Positions 12,901-24,860 of a DNA stretch of 64,000 bases are shown piece after piece. The notes beneath the pieces are model-generated. The model had not been told where the DNA came from. It ran no database searches and worked only from the letters and a program-made list of their open reading frames with translations. Each line of letters starts with the position of its first letter. Positions within the stretch are counted from its first letter, which is position 1. Origin of the DNA: Patagioenas fasciata (Eukaryota; Chordata; Aves; Columbiformes; Columbidae); contig NC_092525.1 of the NCBI RefSeq assembly GCF_037038585.1, forward strand, positions 26,810,367 through 26,874,366, given 5' to 3'. The translations under genes and the position numbers were made by a program.

Positions 12901-13340
12901 AAAGTATGCAATTACTAAGCTACAGTTAAGTTACTCTCTATTAAATTATACTTGTACACATTATAATAATTTACTGGCAAATGCAAGTCTGGATTCAATT
13001 TTTATTTCCCTTCATTTGAAGGCATTAATATTCTTCTGTTTGTTAGGTACACAGCATTCTGTCTTTTCCCACAGCACTGAATTGTTCAGAAGCACAAAAC
13101 TTAAGTAGTCATAGCATTACTGGGTAGGGGGGGATAAATACTACTCGGACACTTGTGAAAATCACAAGTCTTTGTAGAGAAAGAAAAAAACAATACACAT
13201 CAGAAGAGTAAGAGATTAATGAGAAAACAGAGCCAAGAAAACAGAAATGGATGCCCCATTTTCAAAGGGAAGGAATGGCCTCATAAAAATATCTTTGCTG
13301 ATGTGTAAAATCAATGGTCATATAACAGTCCTGGGAAGAG
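9999..13340. other. noncoding stretch with a GC-richer middle
   Basis: About 11840-12640 is richer in G and C, with several overlapping short frames on both strands, the usual result of fewer stops. No frame shows a recognisable domain. Nothing else found apart from the 167-codon frame listed separately. Confidence 0.5.
10624..11127 (+). other. longest open frame, 167 codons, probably not a gene
   Basis: The frame predicts a Lys/Ser/Thr-rich peptide that ends in a lysine run produced by an A-tract (11090-11103). I see no signal peptide, membrane segment, known motif or repeat. The ATG has an A at -3. The region is A-rich, and nothing upstream or downstream suggests splicing or a promoter. 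One frame of this length in 64 kb is only mildly unusual. Confidence 0.15.
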
Positions 13341-13357
13341 AAAAAAAAAAAAAAAAA
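13341..13357. repeat. poly(A) run, 17 bases
   Basis: A plain homopolymer shortly upstream of the antisense MIR relic. Confidence 0.85.
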
Positions 13358-13414
13358 GCTATTCTATATAGTCCCTTTCTCCTGCAGGTCTGAAAAATAT
13401 TTCACCTAGGTGAA

Positions 13415-13525
13415 TCTCCACTTTACAGATATGGGGAGGCAAAGGGGACAAGACCTATTCAACCTGAGTGACTTTGGGGTTAGCCACAGAGTAAGTTTGG
13501 ATGTGCAGAATAGAAATGGAAAATA
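13415..13525 (-). mobile_element. MIR SINE relic, antisense
   Basis: MIR is an old tRNA-derived SINE of amniotes. Antisense MIR core order is visible here: CCACTTTACAGATATGGGGA, then GGCAAAGGGGACAAGACC, then GAGTGACTTTGGGGTTAGCC, then ACAGAGTAAGTTTGGATG. This follows the MIR order of 'ccattttacagatgagg', 'gaggcacagagaggttaag', 'tgacttgcccaaggtcac', 'agctagtaagtgg'. The call rests on order and spacing compared by eye. Confidence 0.6.
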
Positions 13526-16224
13526 AACTACTATGTTGTCCAGTAGCTTACTGGTCTGCATTTCACATACATCGCAGTGCTAGGTGACCCACAGGACCCT
13601 GCCCTTCCAAGTGAGAGCAGAGTTGGAGCAAAGGCAGGAGGCAGCAGCCCAGACATGTGCTGTGCACCCACCAGTGGGCAACAGAGTCTCGTCCTCCATA
13701 CCCCTTTCCTGGGTCCATCTGCAGCTCAGAAGATGCTTTTTGCTTGGTGAGCCACCTGGGCTTGCTGACGTAGCTAAAATATCAGGGTGATGACTTATGT
13801 CACCTGCTAATCAGCTCCAGGCCCTACTCCTTACACAAATAAACTCTACCAGAATAAATATTAATGGAAAAATCAAGACATACATGTGTGAAGGGAATGA
13901 GGAAATGTGGAACAGATCAGATGCTGAAGTACTGACAAGTTACAGTGTCCTAGTAGCAACAGGTATTGCCCAAAGATCTAGAGCCTGAAATACATTCTGG
14001 ATAAATAAAAATTATATTTAAACATTTTTATTATAAGATACTAATTATAAAATACCAGCACATAACCCATTGCTGGACTGATTTTCAGAAGGTACTGACA
14101 GCAAAGATTACAGAAAGAATAACCATTTCATTTGAAAAACTATAATTCAAAACATTATTGCCCCCTTAAAAAAATATATTGTACAATATGCAGAACCCAC
14201 AAATTCAACAGGTGAATGGAACAATTTCAATTTAGTTTTTAGAGTAAAAGATGACCTACAAATAAAACCTAAACATTAACCCAAGCACAGAAATAAGTTT
14301 TCCACACCAAGGATGAGACCAGAAATAACCTCTGGCAAAGGGGGAATTTATAGCTCCTGCAGAATCCTCTCACAGTTTTGGGTCCATAGTTGACAGTTTG
14401 AGTGCACCACTCTGGGACACAGCTGTTGCATTGAGGCAGTGCATAAAGCAAATGGAGAATTGCCTGCTTTTTCATTCATAGGACAGCAGTGAAGATGATA
14501 AGAGAAGAACCTTTAAAAACTGTGTGCCGTACCAGAAAATGCACAATTCTTACTGGTGACCCTCTGGGACACTTCAGCACATTAAGGAATATTCAGGTGT
14601 CTTTGGTGTCAACAGCAAACATTGAACTAGCTAGAGGACTTTATTGGAGCTATAAAGAATGTTTTCCAGAGGGTTTTAGATTTATGCACTGAATTCTCCT
14701 CTCTCACACTGTCCAGCTACAAGGGAGTACGAAGCTCATTTTTCAGTGTTAGACCTGTATGGAAGTTGGCCAAAACTTATCAATGTTCTCAGTAAACTAT
14801 GTTTTGTGATTTTGAATTAGAAAGAAAATTCTACACCTTTTCATTAAGTCAACTACATAGTACACATGACAAAAATATTAGCTATATTAATGATAAGAAG
14901 ACTTTTGCTGTATCCTATGTCTAAGACATCATTTGATAATGCTAACGTGAGGATTAAAGACAGCACCTTGCTTGAACTAAATTCTGTTCTTAGTGCATCT
15001 GGGAGGAACATCACACACACCTTCCTGAAAAGCTGTATGGAAACACTATCACGCTACAGGCAAGGCTGCAATTCAGTGAAATCACAGAATCACAAAATCC
15101 TCACGTTAACTCAAGGCACTCCTAGGTCAAAGCCTACCAAAAGCAGAAGAGTCTTTAAAGGTGAGAGTGATTATGTTCTGGGGTGGCTTTTTTTTTTTTT
15201 TCTTTTTTTACCAAAGGAGATAATCAAGCTAAAAAGAGGCAAAGGAAATGAAGCGGTCTCAGGGTGCTTCAGTGGCATGGTGAGGGACAAAACATGGATT
15301 TTGAATCCTTGTGCTGCTCCCTCCATCTGGGCAGAGCCGCACTGAGTTCTGGAGTTCAGTATGGAGAGCAAAACCAGGCAACATGCCTGCCAAGCACTGG
15401 GAAGAGGCAAGTGCTAAGCACAGAAGGAAAGAAGAATCTTCCTCCTGCTGCTGAAAAGGGAGATAAAGACACACAGGCAGACTCCCCACGCGCAGCCCCT
15501 ATTGCTACTGAAGGTCCTCAGGACCTACTCCTACATGGCACGGTGTCAAGGTAGGGTTGTGCAGTCCCCAGAAGGGAGCTGTGCCACCCTGGACGCAGGC
15601 CCTCCTTGGTAGGAACGGTCACCATACAAACAAAACACTTCCTGTTCCTCTGCAGTCTGCAATCTCAGGGAACAAGTAAAGCTGTGAAAAGGTTTTGCTG
15701 CTAATAAGAAATTCCTGTCCTGAGGGTCAATGCCTCAGACCAACCCAGCCAGTCTTCAGCCCACAACTCTGGCCTGCAGCCACGAGCACAGCAGCAGCTG
15801 TGTGCAGCACCGCGTGCCCGAGGCTTCCCCCGCCGGTGGCCAGACTGGCACAGCAGAGGGGACAGGGCCTGGGGACAACCTCCAAACTCTTGGAGGAGCT
15901 ACTGAGGCTTTCTGCAGAAATGTTTCCTGTATTGTAAGCCCAGAGGACATCTGTAACTGATTTACCACTGATTCTGCATTTTGGCAAGCCAATTTTTAAA
16001 TGCCATCTAACTCATACTGTAATCAGCTCAGGGAACTTATTAGACAGTTGTGCCCTGGACTTGGTTAAAAACTGTAGCACAGCTGGGGCCTCACCTGATT
16101 TGAATGGATTCATGCAATGCTAGTCACCTATTTCAGAGGAAAATAGGCAAAAGAATGATACAATTTACTTACATGTAAAGCTGATGTTTCCTTTTTCAGG
16201 GGACTGATTCAAGTATTTTTCTGA
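13526..16224. other. noncoding stretch
   Basis: Holds a 159-codon frame (14866-15345) that overlaps the possible CR1 relic and a poly-T run, so it is unlikely to be coding. A GC-richer part (15480-15900) has overlapping frames on both strands and no recognised product. Confidence 0.5.
15080..15135 (-). mobile_element. possible short CR1 3'-end relic, antisense
   Basis: The sequence TCACAGAATCACAAAATC resembles the reverse complement of the CR1 terminal octamers. Following bases with the pattern CACTCCTAGGTCAAAGCCTACC loosely resemble the antisense CR1 3' UTR (pattern GACCTCTAAGATCATCGAGTCCAACC). The match is short and degraded, so chance is a real alternative. Confidence 0.35.
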
Positions 16225-16330
16225 GAGCTGCTGCCTACTAAAGCACTTGTTATGTGCAAGACACCTGTAAAAATTAGGCACACAAGGAAAAACAAAATAT
16301 AAACAAGGAGAGTCATGCAATGCTGTAAAT
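16225..16330 (-). mobile_element. L2 (or MIR) 3'-end relic, antisense
   Basis: The stretch GCACTTGTTATGTGCAAGAC followed by ACCTGTAAAAATTAGGCAC and ACAAAATATAAACAAGG resembles the antisense L2 3' end (pattern 'gcacctactatgtgccaggcactgttctaggc ... acaaaacagacaaagtc'). The similarity is partial. MIR shares the same tail motif, so family assignment is uncertain. Confidence 0.45.
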
Positions 16331-17647
16331 CTCATCATCTGAAATTCAAGGTTCAAAATGATTAACCAAAAAGTTTCAAGTCTTCGCTACCCACCATGTA
16401 ATCCAACGTGTATTTAAATTCCTCTGGTGTCAGCTCTCCCCACTAAGTCTTGTTCGGATCACCACAGAAATTTATTGCAAATTTTGCAAAGCTTTTGACC
16501 TGTATCATCTTATTAAACTTTTATGAAAAATCAATAGAGTTCGATCATGTTATGAGCTGTTCTTCATACACGTGTCAGTGGCAAATGGAGAAGTCTATTT
16601 ATCCCAAAGTCTAGAGTGAAGATGTTGAACTGGATACAAGTCTCCAATCGTATGTCCATGGTGCTGATAAACTTAGAATAAAGATGGAAGAAAATAAGAT
16701 ATGTAAGCTTTGGAGGAAAATATGAGACTGAGAACTTGAAACCAGTGTTTTTTGAAGGGAGGATGGGTTACAAGTTCCATTAAAATTTAGCAAATTGCAT
16801 CAAAAAAATGTTTCAAATAGACATCCTAGGGATCTACATTTTGATCCAAGCGGAAATAGGCAAGTTGATCACAGTCATATCACCAGCATCACTAGGAGAA
16901 ACAGAACTGAAGATAGAAGCATATTTTCCCCTTTTCTTTTTTACTAAAGTCATTTTTAACAGCAGGAGCAGGGTGACGAGTTGCCCAGGACAGTGCTCTT
17001 GAAAGGAAGAGCTCCCCCGGCACACACTGCAGGTCTGCTTGGGAGCAGGAGTGCAGGATAGCGCAAGCACCTCAAGAAAGACTTGACAGGAGAGTGAGAG
17101 ACTCCTCATGTTGAGGGCATTGATGCACACGCGTCCAGGCAACCTGACATCACCTGTGTCTGCCCAGCAAGTCCCATAAACACCAGCATCTACAGGGGTA
17201 TAAGAAAAACAAATTAATTAATAGACCACCTCTCCATATAGACTCTCATACCTTGAATATGGACTCTGGGCTGCAACGCTACTACTGTTTCTGGCTTATT
17301 GCTTTTTTACCCATTTTATGGGCACACAGACAGGACTGTATTTCAGTTGCAGACACTGAAATAACTAGGAGCCAAATTCTGCAGAAACACTCCCGGGGAA
17401 GTTTCAATACTTTAAGCTCCAGCCTGTTGAATAATGAACACATAACAAATTAAACTGTAACAGAAAAGAACAAACAAGAGGCACTCTCTATTTCTTTATT
17501 TTTCTTACCTATTGTTTTGGTTTTAGTTTCCGTGAGTAAGCAGTATTGGTATCCTGCTGGCTTCCTGCTAGCCACAGGAGAAGGAAGGAGAATTTTTGCA
17601 ATAATTTAAAAATACACCAAAAGTATGGAAAGGTTAAGAATTCTGGA

Positions 17648-17702
17648 GAGAAAAAAAAATATAAATAAAAGAGAAAAGAAAAAAAATAAACTAAACAAAG
17701 GC
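17648..17702. repeat. A-rich tract
   Basis: A-runs broken by single T or G bases. Low complexity. Confidence 0.7.
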
Positions 17703-18070
17703 AAAGCAACCTGACAAAACTAGCCTTTATCAAATAATTAAAGGAGATGAGAATTCTACAAAAAACAGGCTAGTAAATCTGTGTCCTTAGTAAAAATATG
17801 CCTGTGATACTTTAAAACAAAGCTGTGAACATGGCTTGTTTTGTTTGTTTACCTTGGTTTTGTTCGGTTCATTTTTAAAGTAAAATTTTAAGTGATCTCC
17901 AGCAAGCCACCTCAAGGTATAAAAAAGTGAGATTACTACTTACATTTCTCAACTAGAGCCATAATGTAATATTCCACTGCAAACAGAAGGCAAATCTTTT
18001 GAAACTAACTACAATCTTTTTGTTTATAATCTTGTCAAATCTACAAGCTATTTGCTTTTATGCCAGCCAG

Positions 18071-18096
18071 TTTTGTTTTGTTTTGTTTTGTTTTTT
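18071..18096. repeat. (TTTTG)n microsatellite
   Basis: Four perfect TTTTG units followed by a T-run. Confidence 0.9.
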
Positions 18097-18690
18097 CCCC
18101 AGGAAAAGGCAGCCAATATGCTGCTTGTAGAGGAACGGGGTTTGTTATAAAGAAAAAAAAATAGTGAAAATTATAAATGAACACAAATATGTTTTAATAC
18201 TTTCAAAGCCACAAATATTTCACACCAACTCCTTCACCTCCCAAATAAAGGAGGGCGTTAGGCTCAGAATGATATTAGTTACACTAACTAACACATCTGG
18301 AAAGGCTATTTACATGTGTTCTGCATTTGATTAGAGGCTGAGACGTTTGATGCTGCAAGCATACTTTAGCAAAGACCTGCAGGGTTACCCAGCTAGCATG
18401 GACAGGGGTCAATAGGCCAGCTCTGACCAACAACAAGTCTGAACGTAAAGAGGTTTATGCACAGCAATGCATTTTTGCTAAATAATATGCAGTCTTGTGT
18501 TTTTTACCTTGGCTGCCTTTGCTAAAGGAAACTGAAGTCACACTAGGATATACTGTAAAAAGGAACTAATACCAGGGCTTAGTCTTTAACAAATGCTGAG
18601 TTCATTTGGTTGCTGCATCCTGTGAAGGGAACCCTGTTTTGCTGTCTTCAGCCTTGATTACTGTGGGGAAAAGCCCTAAATGGGATATTC

Positions 18691-18710
18691 TTTTGGCCTA
18701 ATAGCCAAAA
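18691..18710. other. inverted repeat TTTTGGC-N6-GCCAAAA
   Basis: Perfect 7-bp arms flank CTAATA. The core TTGGC-N6-GCCAA resembles an NFI site, but NFI dimers prefer a five-base gap, so binding is doubtful. Confidence 0.5.
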
Positions 18711-19466
18711 CGTGTGTTGATGCATCTCACAATGTGAACATGGTCATCAAGGGAATTAGTGCTTAACCATTCTAAAGACAACTTGGGTAGTGCAGAGTGT
18801 TTTCATCATCTTATGTGTACTGAAAAGACAATTGAGGAAAAAAGGTTAAAAATGCTTTTTTCTGCAATTCACATCAAGCACATCAATAATGTAAGAAACA
18901 AACAATAAATGACGATAAAAATAGAAAATTATAGTCTAACAATACTCACTTCACTGCAGATAAAAATACTCTCATCAGCTGTTATTTAACAAAATTTATC
19001 AAGACAACAGGGAATGTCTGGAAAGAGACTCTGACCACCCTTTTGACTTCAAATAACATAGGAAATAAACTTGATTGCATTTAATGATTAGTTTAACATC
19101 TATTAAAACCAAATTTCAAAACCTCAGCTCTACTCTGTCATTAAATATAATCATCCCTTGGGAGAAAAGGAATTCATTCTGTTGTGTATATGAATGATAT
19201 TTTCTGTAATGACTTTTCCAAAGCTAACTTGTGGCTTGAGGTCATATGTTTAGGGTTTTTGTTTGGGTTTTCTTTTTGTTGGGGACAGAGAGAGCTGTGA
19301 ATGAGGATAACATTCAGAACACAGGTTGCAGGTGTGAATCTTCGGTCCTTAAGTTTGTAGGACAAGTAGCTGAGCCCACCTTGGAGTTGAGACTGGGAAA
19401 ACCAAGGACTTAAGGCATGTCTCAAACAGTCTTACGCTAAGCTACAGAAATCATGACATAAAGTTG

Positions 19467-19570
19467 CTCAGTTTCAGTCTGTAAAATGGAAGCAATGAGA
19501 TTTTTATGCCTCATAAAGGTATTACTAAATTAAAACCCATTCATACCTGGCAAGTATTTAGGTATCATAC
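19467..19570 (+). mobile_element. MIR SINE relic, sense
   Basis: The clearest MIR in the window. CTCAGTTTCAGTCTGTAAAATGG matches the MIR core 'cctcagtttcctcatctgtaaaatggg'. It is followed in order by CCTCATAAAGGTATTACTAA and ATTAAA ('cctcatagggttgttgtgaggattaaa'), then ACCTGGCAAGTATTTAGG ('gcctggcacatagtaagc'). The upstream tRNA-like half is not recognisable. Confidence 0.7.
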
Positions 19571-20443
19571 CAAGATAAAACATATTAATAAGCAAAGATA
19601 GTGCTACCAAGTTTAAGGGCGTTATTCACAAACTAGGAATAAGCGCTCAAGTGGAGAACTTCTTCATTTTCATTATAGGTGCCTAGATATTTTTGACAAT
19701 TTATTAGTATCTTACAGATTATATCATTTGATAGTGTAAAGGGCAAAACTGGGTCAATTGACTGCAGCAGAAGACCATGTCCAACGCTGTTCCTACTGAA
19801 TACAGTGAAAATATTATTCTTCCTAATTCTGTCAAATTTACAGAAGAACTGCAAAATGGTGTCTTCCCCCCGCCACCTCCTTGCAATTATGCTGGTTCAA
19901 CATAGTCTGAATTTTTATTTTACACTTACTCTGCTCATGCCATATATCTGTTCTTTTGTGGGAAAAACTACCATTAGATTAATAAAATCCCTTCCAAATT
20001 TAATTTGGTGCTTTTATGTAAATCAGTGTAGCATGTGTTAAAGACCTAATTTCTAATTACAGTAAAGCAACAAAAGAGGTGGAGGGAAGAATATGTAGTT
20101 CATTGTCAGTCATTTTAATCAAATACCATCCACATTTGTTTGGAAGTAAAGCTTATCTAGCAATCTCCTTCCTCTGTAACTACCCTCCTTTAGCTTTTAA
20201 GCCAGGCATGTAGGTAATTAACAGAAGTTCTTTGCTATCTATAAGAAGGCCCCTCAAATTTAGTAAAACTTTGGCTAAGTTATACTTTTCTTTCAAGCTA
20301 ATGGAGAACTCTTCTGACAGAGTTCTGGTTATAATCAGAATTATTTCTCATTGTGTTCCAGTTTAAGGGGAAAGGACAAAGCACAGTGAACTGTCAGGTA
20401 TGTTCAGTTTTCAGTTCACTTTATTAGATGTGGGGGCTGAAGA

Positions 20444-20552
20444 AAACAACAACAACAACAAATATACATATACATATATATATATACACACACTATATAT
20501 ACTATATACTATATATACCATATATACTAATACTATATATACTATATATATA
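20444..20552. repeat. (AAC)n then (TA)n/(TATAC)n microsatellite
   Basis: A short AAC array passes directly into alternating TA with CATA, TACA and ACTATATA interruptions. It is the longest dinucleotide-type repeat in the window, and replication slippage should make its length variable. Confidence 0.9.
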
Positions 20553-22442
20553 TCCTGCTGAATAACAAAAAAATCCCCAAGAACCTCTGTCCATGGAGGA
20601 TCTTCATAAACACGTCAAACAAACTCCTCTGCTAAGAATGTCACTTTACAGTGCAAACTTGTTTAATTAATCTTATAACAGATGGAAAAAAGTAAATGTG
20701 TAATATACAAAAAGCTTATTTTTAAATTACTAGACCAGGTTTTAATTGCTGATAGCCTCAGGTCAGATATACAATAGGCCAGGCCTCTGTGAAGCAGTAA
20801 ACTTGGCATCAATTCCCTACATTCAGGCATAGTCTGATCAGATTTTGTTTTGCAAAGGTCATTTAATTAGTAGTATCAGTAACTCTCAGTGCCTTAACAT
20901 CATCTTCCTTTAGCTAATGATATAATTTTGCATGTGCTAAGTAAAACAGGAATTAACAAAATTCCAATGGCTTGCTTAAATGATAAATAACAAGCCATTT
21001 TAAGGAAGAAATCTCCTAGGGAGTGCGGAAAAACCTGCAGCTGAAGGCGAGTGGGTCAGGATGTGTAACTCTGCACAGGCATAAACAGGAAACAGAGCAG
21101 CTTGCGTTTGGATTGACAATCTGGCTCCAAACGGCTCATCTACAGTGGGCACAATGCTTGACCCCGTCAAACCTGAGAACTGTGGTTTCATAAGAGTTTT
21201 CTGTCCTGATACCTCTCACGGCTCCCTTATGTAAAGTAAAATCTTTCTTTGTCACTCTGTATGGTCAAGAAAAGTCTTGCTTAGTGAAATACTTACAACC
21301 AATGATGTCACCTTTGCTGTTAAACATTTCCTCATGCAATGACTTCCTAAAGTTTTGGCAACAAACTCCCTAGAATGGAAACATCAGAGATTAATCATTT
21401 TGTAATGCAGAATAATATTAATCTCTTTTATTGTCACATCCCAGCACAACATAAGAACTACCTTGACCTAGAAAAGAAGTCTCAAACACTACACCCACCA
21501 GTGTCACCAGAGTTTAACCCTACTTCTTCTAAATATTTCATATGCTTCTGACACACCGACCCCATAAGAATTACACATCGTGCAAGTTCATTGTGCAAAA
21601 CCTTACCCTGGTGTTTCTAGAGCACGTGTCTTGCGAGTCAAGGTCACCACAATACCAAGAAATCTCCGTGCAGAGCAGTGCTGTATACCTGCTGGGTTCA
21701 AGCGTTCAGGGGACAGGAAAATGACAGAAAAACTCAGGACAATAAGGTGAATCACAGACCTTTCATGACAGCGAGATATCAGACCCCTTCCCATTACATA
21801 CCACAGAAAAAGATGCCTATAAGGAGCCATTTCATCTCTGAAAACGATGTGGGTATTGCAGAACTCAAAGGAAATTACCAGCAGCAGCTTTATTCCTAAG
21901 GATGTTTGCCAAGTCAAAGATTTGGTCTTTGTACAACAGACACAGCACTAAGGAAAGGAGATTCAGCCATGCAACAAAAAACTAATAGTGACAAGAGCAT
22001 GAAAAACCTGGGCGATTGTTCTGGTTCTCTGCAACATTTTAGGAAGAAAAAAAAAAAGTCCATAAACAAGATTTTTTTTTTTTTTTCAAATCAATAACCT
22101 AAAGTTAAATAATTTATTAAAGCTCAAAATGAAATGGAACAGATTTGAAAAAGTTATGCATACCAAATTTGGATCTGGGAAACCCATGTCCAAAGCTTCT
22201 GAAAACAGGAACTGGTCTTGTATTCAGCATAACGATTATCAGCCAAAATACACCAGGAAAAATGTGCTATTTGCCGTATCACCTTTGCAACTAATGCTGA
22301 AACCAGATATTAAAATTTAGTATTTTTATCTTACATTATGGTCACTTATTGTTGTCAAAAAGGAAAATGGCTCTGTAAAATGTCACATTTTATTACAAGT
22401 ACTTCTGTTTTCAAAAATATCACACAAGATTGAGACAGTTTC

Positions 22443-22525
22443 AATTATTCTTTCATTATTATTCTTATTCATTATTTCATTATTATTATAATTATATATA
22501 GTAATATAATATATAATTATTCTTT
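22443..22525. repeat. ATT-rich microsatellite
   Basis: Imperfect (ATT)n/(CATT)n grades into a TATAATA run. Low-complexity AT sequence with no coding or RNA signal. Confidence 0.8.
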
Positions 22526-23198
22526 CATACATTTACAACATTTTAAATATTAATAGCTTATTAAAGAAACATCCTGAATTCAGAATTATAATTTCCCTAA
22601 CCACTTTGTTCAATGCACTAACTTCTAGAATTACAATACTTCTTAAAAAAAATCTTCTCCATGCTATAAACATCTTAGAAAGAATACTAGCATACTCCAT
22701 ACAGACCTTCAGAACATGTTCAGAGCAGCCCCGTTTCAATGTTGTAAAGTTCTACTTATTCAAAACCTATAAAGTGTGACAGGATTTCTCTCTCGGAAGA
22801 AATATGCATGGTTTTGTCCATTTAGTGAAGGTTAGTGCTATCACTAACAAGTAGCTGAATAACATATGCTGGGATAAATACGATCAGTGTTATAAAGAAA
22901 TAGTGAACAACAGTATCAGATTCTTGTGGCTTAAAAATGTTTTTCAGATGCCTTTTTTTTTCCATTTTATTATTTGCACCATGGCAACAGTAACAGCTAG
23001 GTCTACAGGGCACAAACTACAGAAAAAAAAAATCCTTACCTGAAAAAGCTATTGGTCCAACTCTATCTTATTTAAGACCTTAACAATCTGATGTTTGTGG
23101 GGAAGGGGGAGGGCTGGTTATGTTTCATTTTAAAACAAATTGAAAAAAAAGCTGATTTGTATTTTGCAAACAAATACTCTGCAGATGGATCACAGCTT

Positions 23199-23238
23199 GC
23201 ATGTGATCTTGTGCTCTTTTCACTGCATGTGATCTTGT
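23199..23238. repeat. 26-base-spaced direct repeat
   Basis: GCATGTGATCTTGT occurs at 23199 and again at 23225, an exact 14-base repeat. Confidence 0.75.
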
Positions 23239-23599
23239 CACTAATATTCAAAAGAATATTAGACCTCTTAATTTTTTAAATCAGTGCAATTAAGGGGTTT
23301 GTTTTAGTGCTTCAGGCACTTCTGGTCATTCTTTCAAGAACAGCACGCAACTAACCAAAACGCATTCTTGCAAAATACAGGGCTGTTTTGGAAAGATTTC
23401 CTCATTCACACTCTTCCTAAGAATTTCATTGCTGTTTCACAAAAAAACAACTAAGCTAAGCTTGTGTCCCACCGATTAATTTTTTAGTGAGTATAAGGCA
23501 CAGATCTGGACTTTCAGCAGAGTCGACACCAGGAACAAGGCTCAGAGGAAGGAGATGTAAAATGTCCATTTGTCACTTGCACATCTTAGTCACTAATAG

Positions 23600-23812
23600 G
23601 ACAGCAGTAGGTATCCCAGGGTCTTTCAGAGAAGAAAGCAAACTATGGCAGGCGCACACATCCCCGTGGCCGGCCCAGCACTGGCGGCAGCCTGTGCCAG
23701 GGAGCAAGGCGGCCCGGCCCGGTCCGGCAGTGGCACTGTACATGCTCAGTGCAGGTTTGGTGGGGGGGTGCTGGAAGGAGGCTACACTGGGGGAAAAGCA
23801 AGGGGAAATTAG
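23600..23812. other. GC-rich patch with a 55-codon frame
   Basis: A GC-rich, moderately CpG-rich island in AT-rich DNA. On the + strand an ATG in good context (ACTATGG, 23645) opens a glycine/alanine-rich frame ending at 23812, but three other frames are also open here, which is expected in GC-rich DNA where stops are rare. I recognise no protein and do not call a gene. Confidence 0.3.
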
Positions 23813-24619
23813 ACAGGACAATCAATTACAATATTTGAAAGCATGTGATTTGCATACAATGACCGATTTCCTATTAAAAAAAAAGTTCAGTGGCATGTAT
23901 TTAAGGCATATTCAGAATGTTATTTTAACACATAAGCAACAATAGCTTAGAAATCCCTGATATGAACTGAGGATGGAGCTAAGCACCCCAGTAGTGACAC
24001 AGTATAAACTTCAGCACATGAAATACTGGAAGTTGATGTAAACAGCTTTTAATAGCAGCGAACATTTGTTCACTTTGTTTAGACCATCTGGATGTTCCAT
24101 TGTGTTCAGTTCAACACCGACTGCCGTCGGGTGACAGTTGATGTATGTTAAGTACAAGCAAAGTGCCTCAGCCCACTCCAGGGACCCTGAGGAGAACTTT
24201 TCAGTGTTTTGTGGAATATGCTGTCAGAGCGCAGCGCAGTTGCCTGCATCCTTAATGGCTCTGGGCCAAAGTCCTCCCGTTTGTTTTTTTTTTTTAGTCA
24301 AAGCAGAGTTTTGCTTTTACTGTTTGAAAGGTTAGGAAAACTACGCCAAAGTTCTTCCAGGCAGCTTGAAGAGCATCAGCTGACAGGAATTATTTTCAAT
24401 ATGTAGCAACGAATAAAGAAAACCACTAATCCTGAGAGTTTCCAGGTTTCACACATTTTATATGCAATATAGCTAACAGTCTTTTGAACGTAACAAAAGA
24501 AAAATGTTACTAATAAACACAAAGATGTAACTGTTCTGGGGGGGAAAAAAAGGATAGGAAATCAACAGTTAGAAGCAGAGAGATTTTTTTCTATATCTAA
24601 CCAACAATATATTACATTA

Positions 24620-24860
24620 TGTCCTGCTTACATTTTAGCTGGTGATGCATCCTCTGCAGGTGACCAAAGCTATTGTTCAGGCCTGTTGGCCATTTCATGA
24701 TAATCACTGATTGTGAAATGCTTTGACTCCTGAAATTTAAGAGAATATGCAAAGGAGAATTGTTATTACCGGTACTATTTTGCATCTTCACATAACCACC
24801 GCTTCCGTTCAGCTTTGCACAATTAAGTAGAAGCTTTCAGAATGCAGAAAAGGCAAAAGT
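24620..24860. other. candidate conserved noncoding element
   Basis: The block lacks repeats and open frames and is rich in motifs seen in enhancers: AATTGTTATT and CTATTGTT (SOX-like), ATGCAAA (octamer-like) and a CATTTCA...TGAAATG inverted pair (24691-24720). It only looks like conserved regulatory DNA; no alignment was available. Confidence 0.25.

Larger units (their letters stand above)
16331..19466. other. AT-rich noncoding stretch
   Basis: Only the A-rich tract, the (TTTTG)n repeat and the short inverted repeat were found. No gene recognised. Confidence 0.6.
19571..24619. other. AT-rich noncoding stretch with microsatellites
   Basis: Apart from the two AT microsatellites, the direct repeat and the GC patch, I see no exon, RNA gene or transposon. 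A 152-codon frame (23487-23945) spans the GC patch and resembles nothing known. Confidence 0.55.

Noticed and set aside
14866-15345. 159-codon open frame on the + strand
   Set aside because: It reads through a possible CR1 relic and a poly-T run, giving a phenylalanine string, and has no known family.
18690-18780. Weak MIR-like order ending in GTGCTTAACCATTCTA
   Set aside because: Only the last segment matches; too degraded to support.
23030-23100. Consensus donor CAG|GTAAGG on the minus strand near 23039
   Set aside because: The sequence upstream of it on that strand is closed by stops in the frames examined, and no acceptor or promoter is evident.
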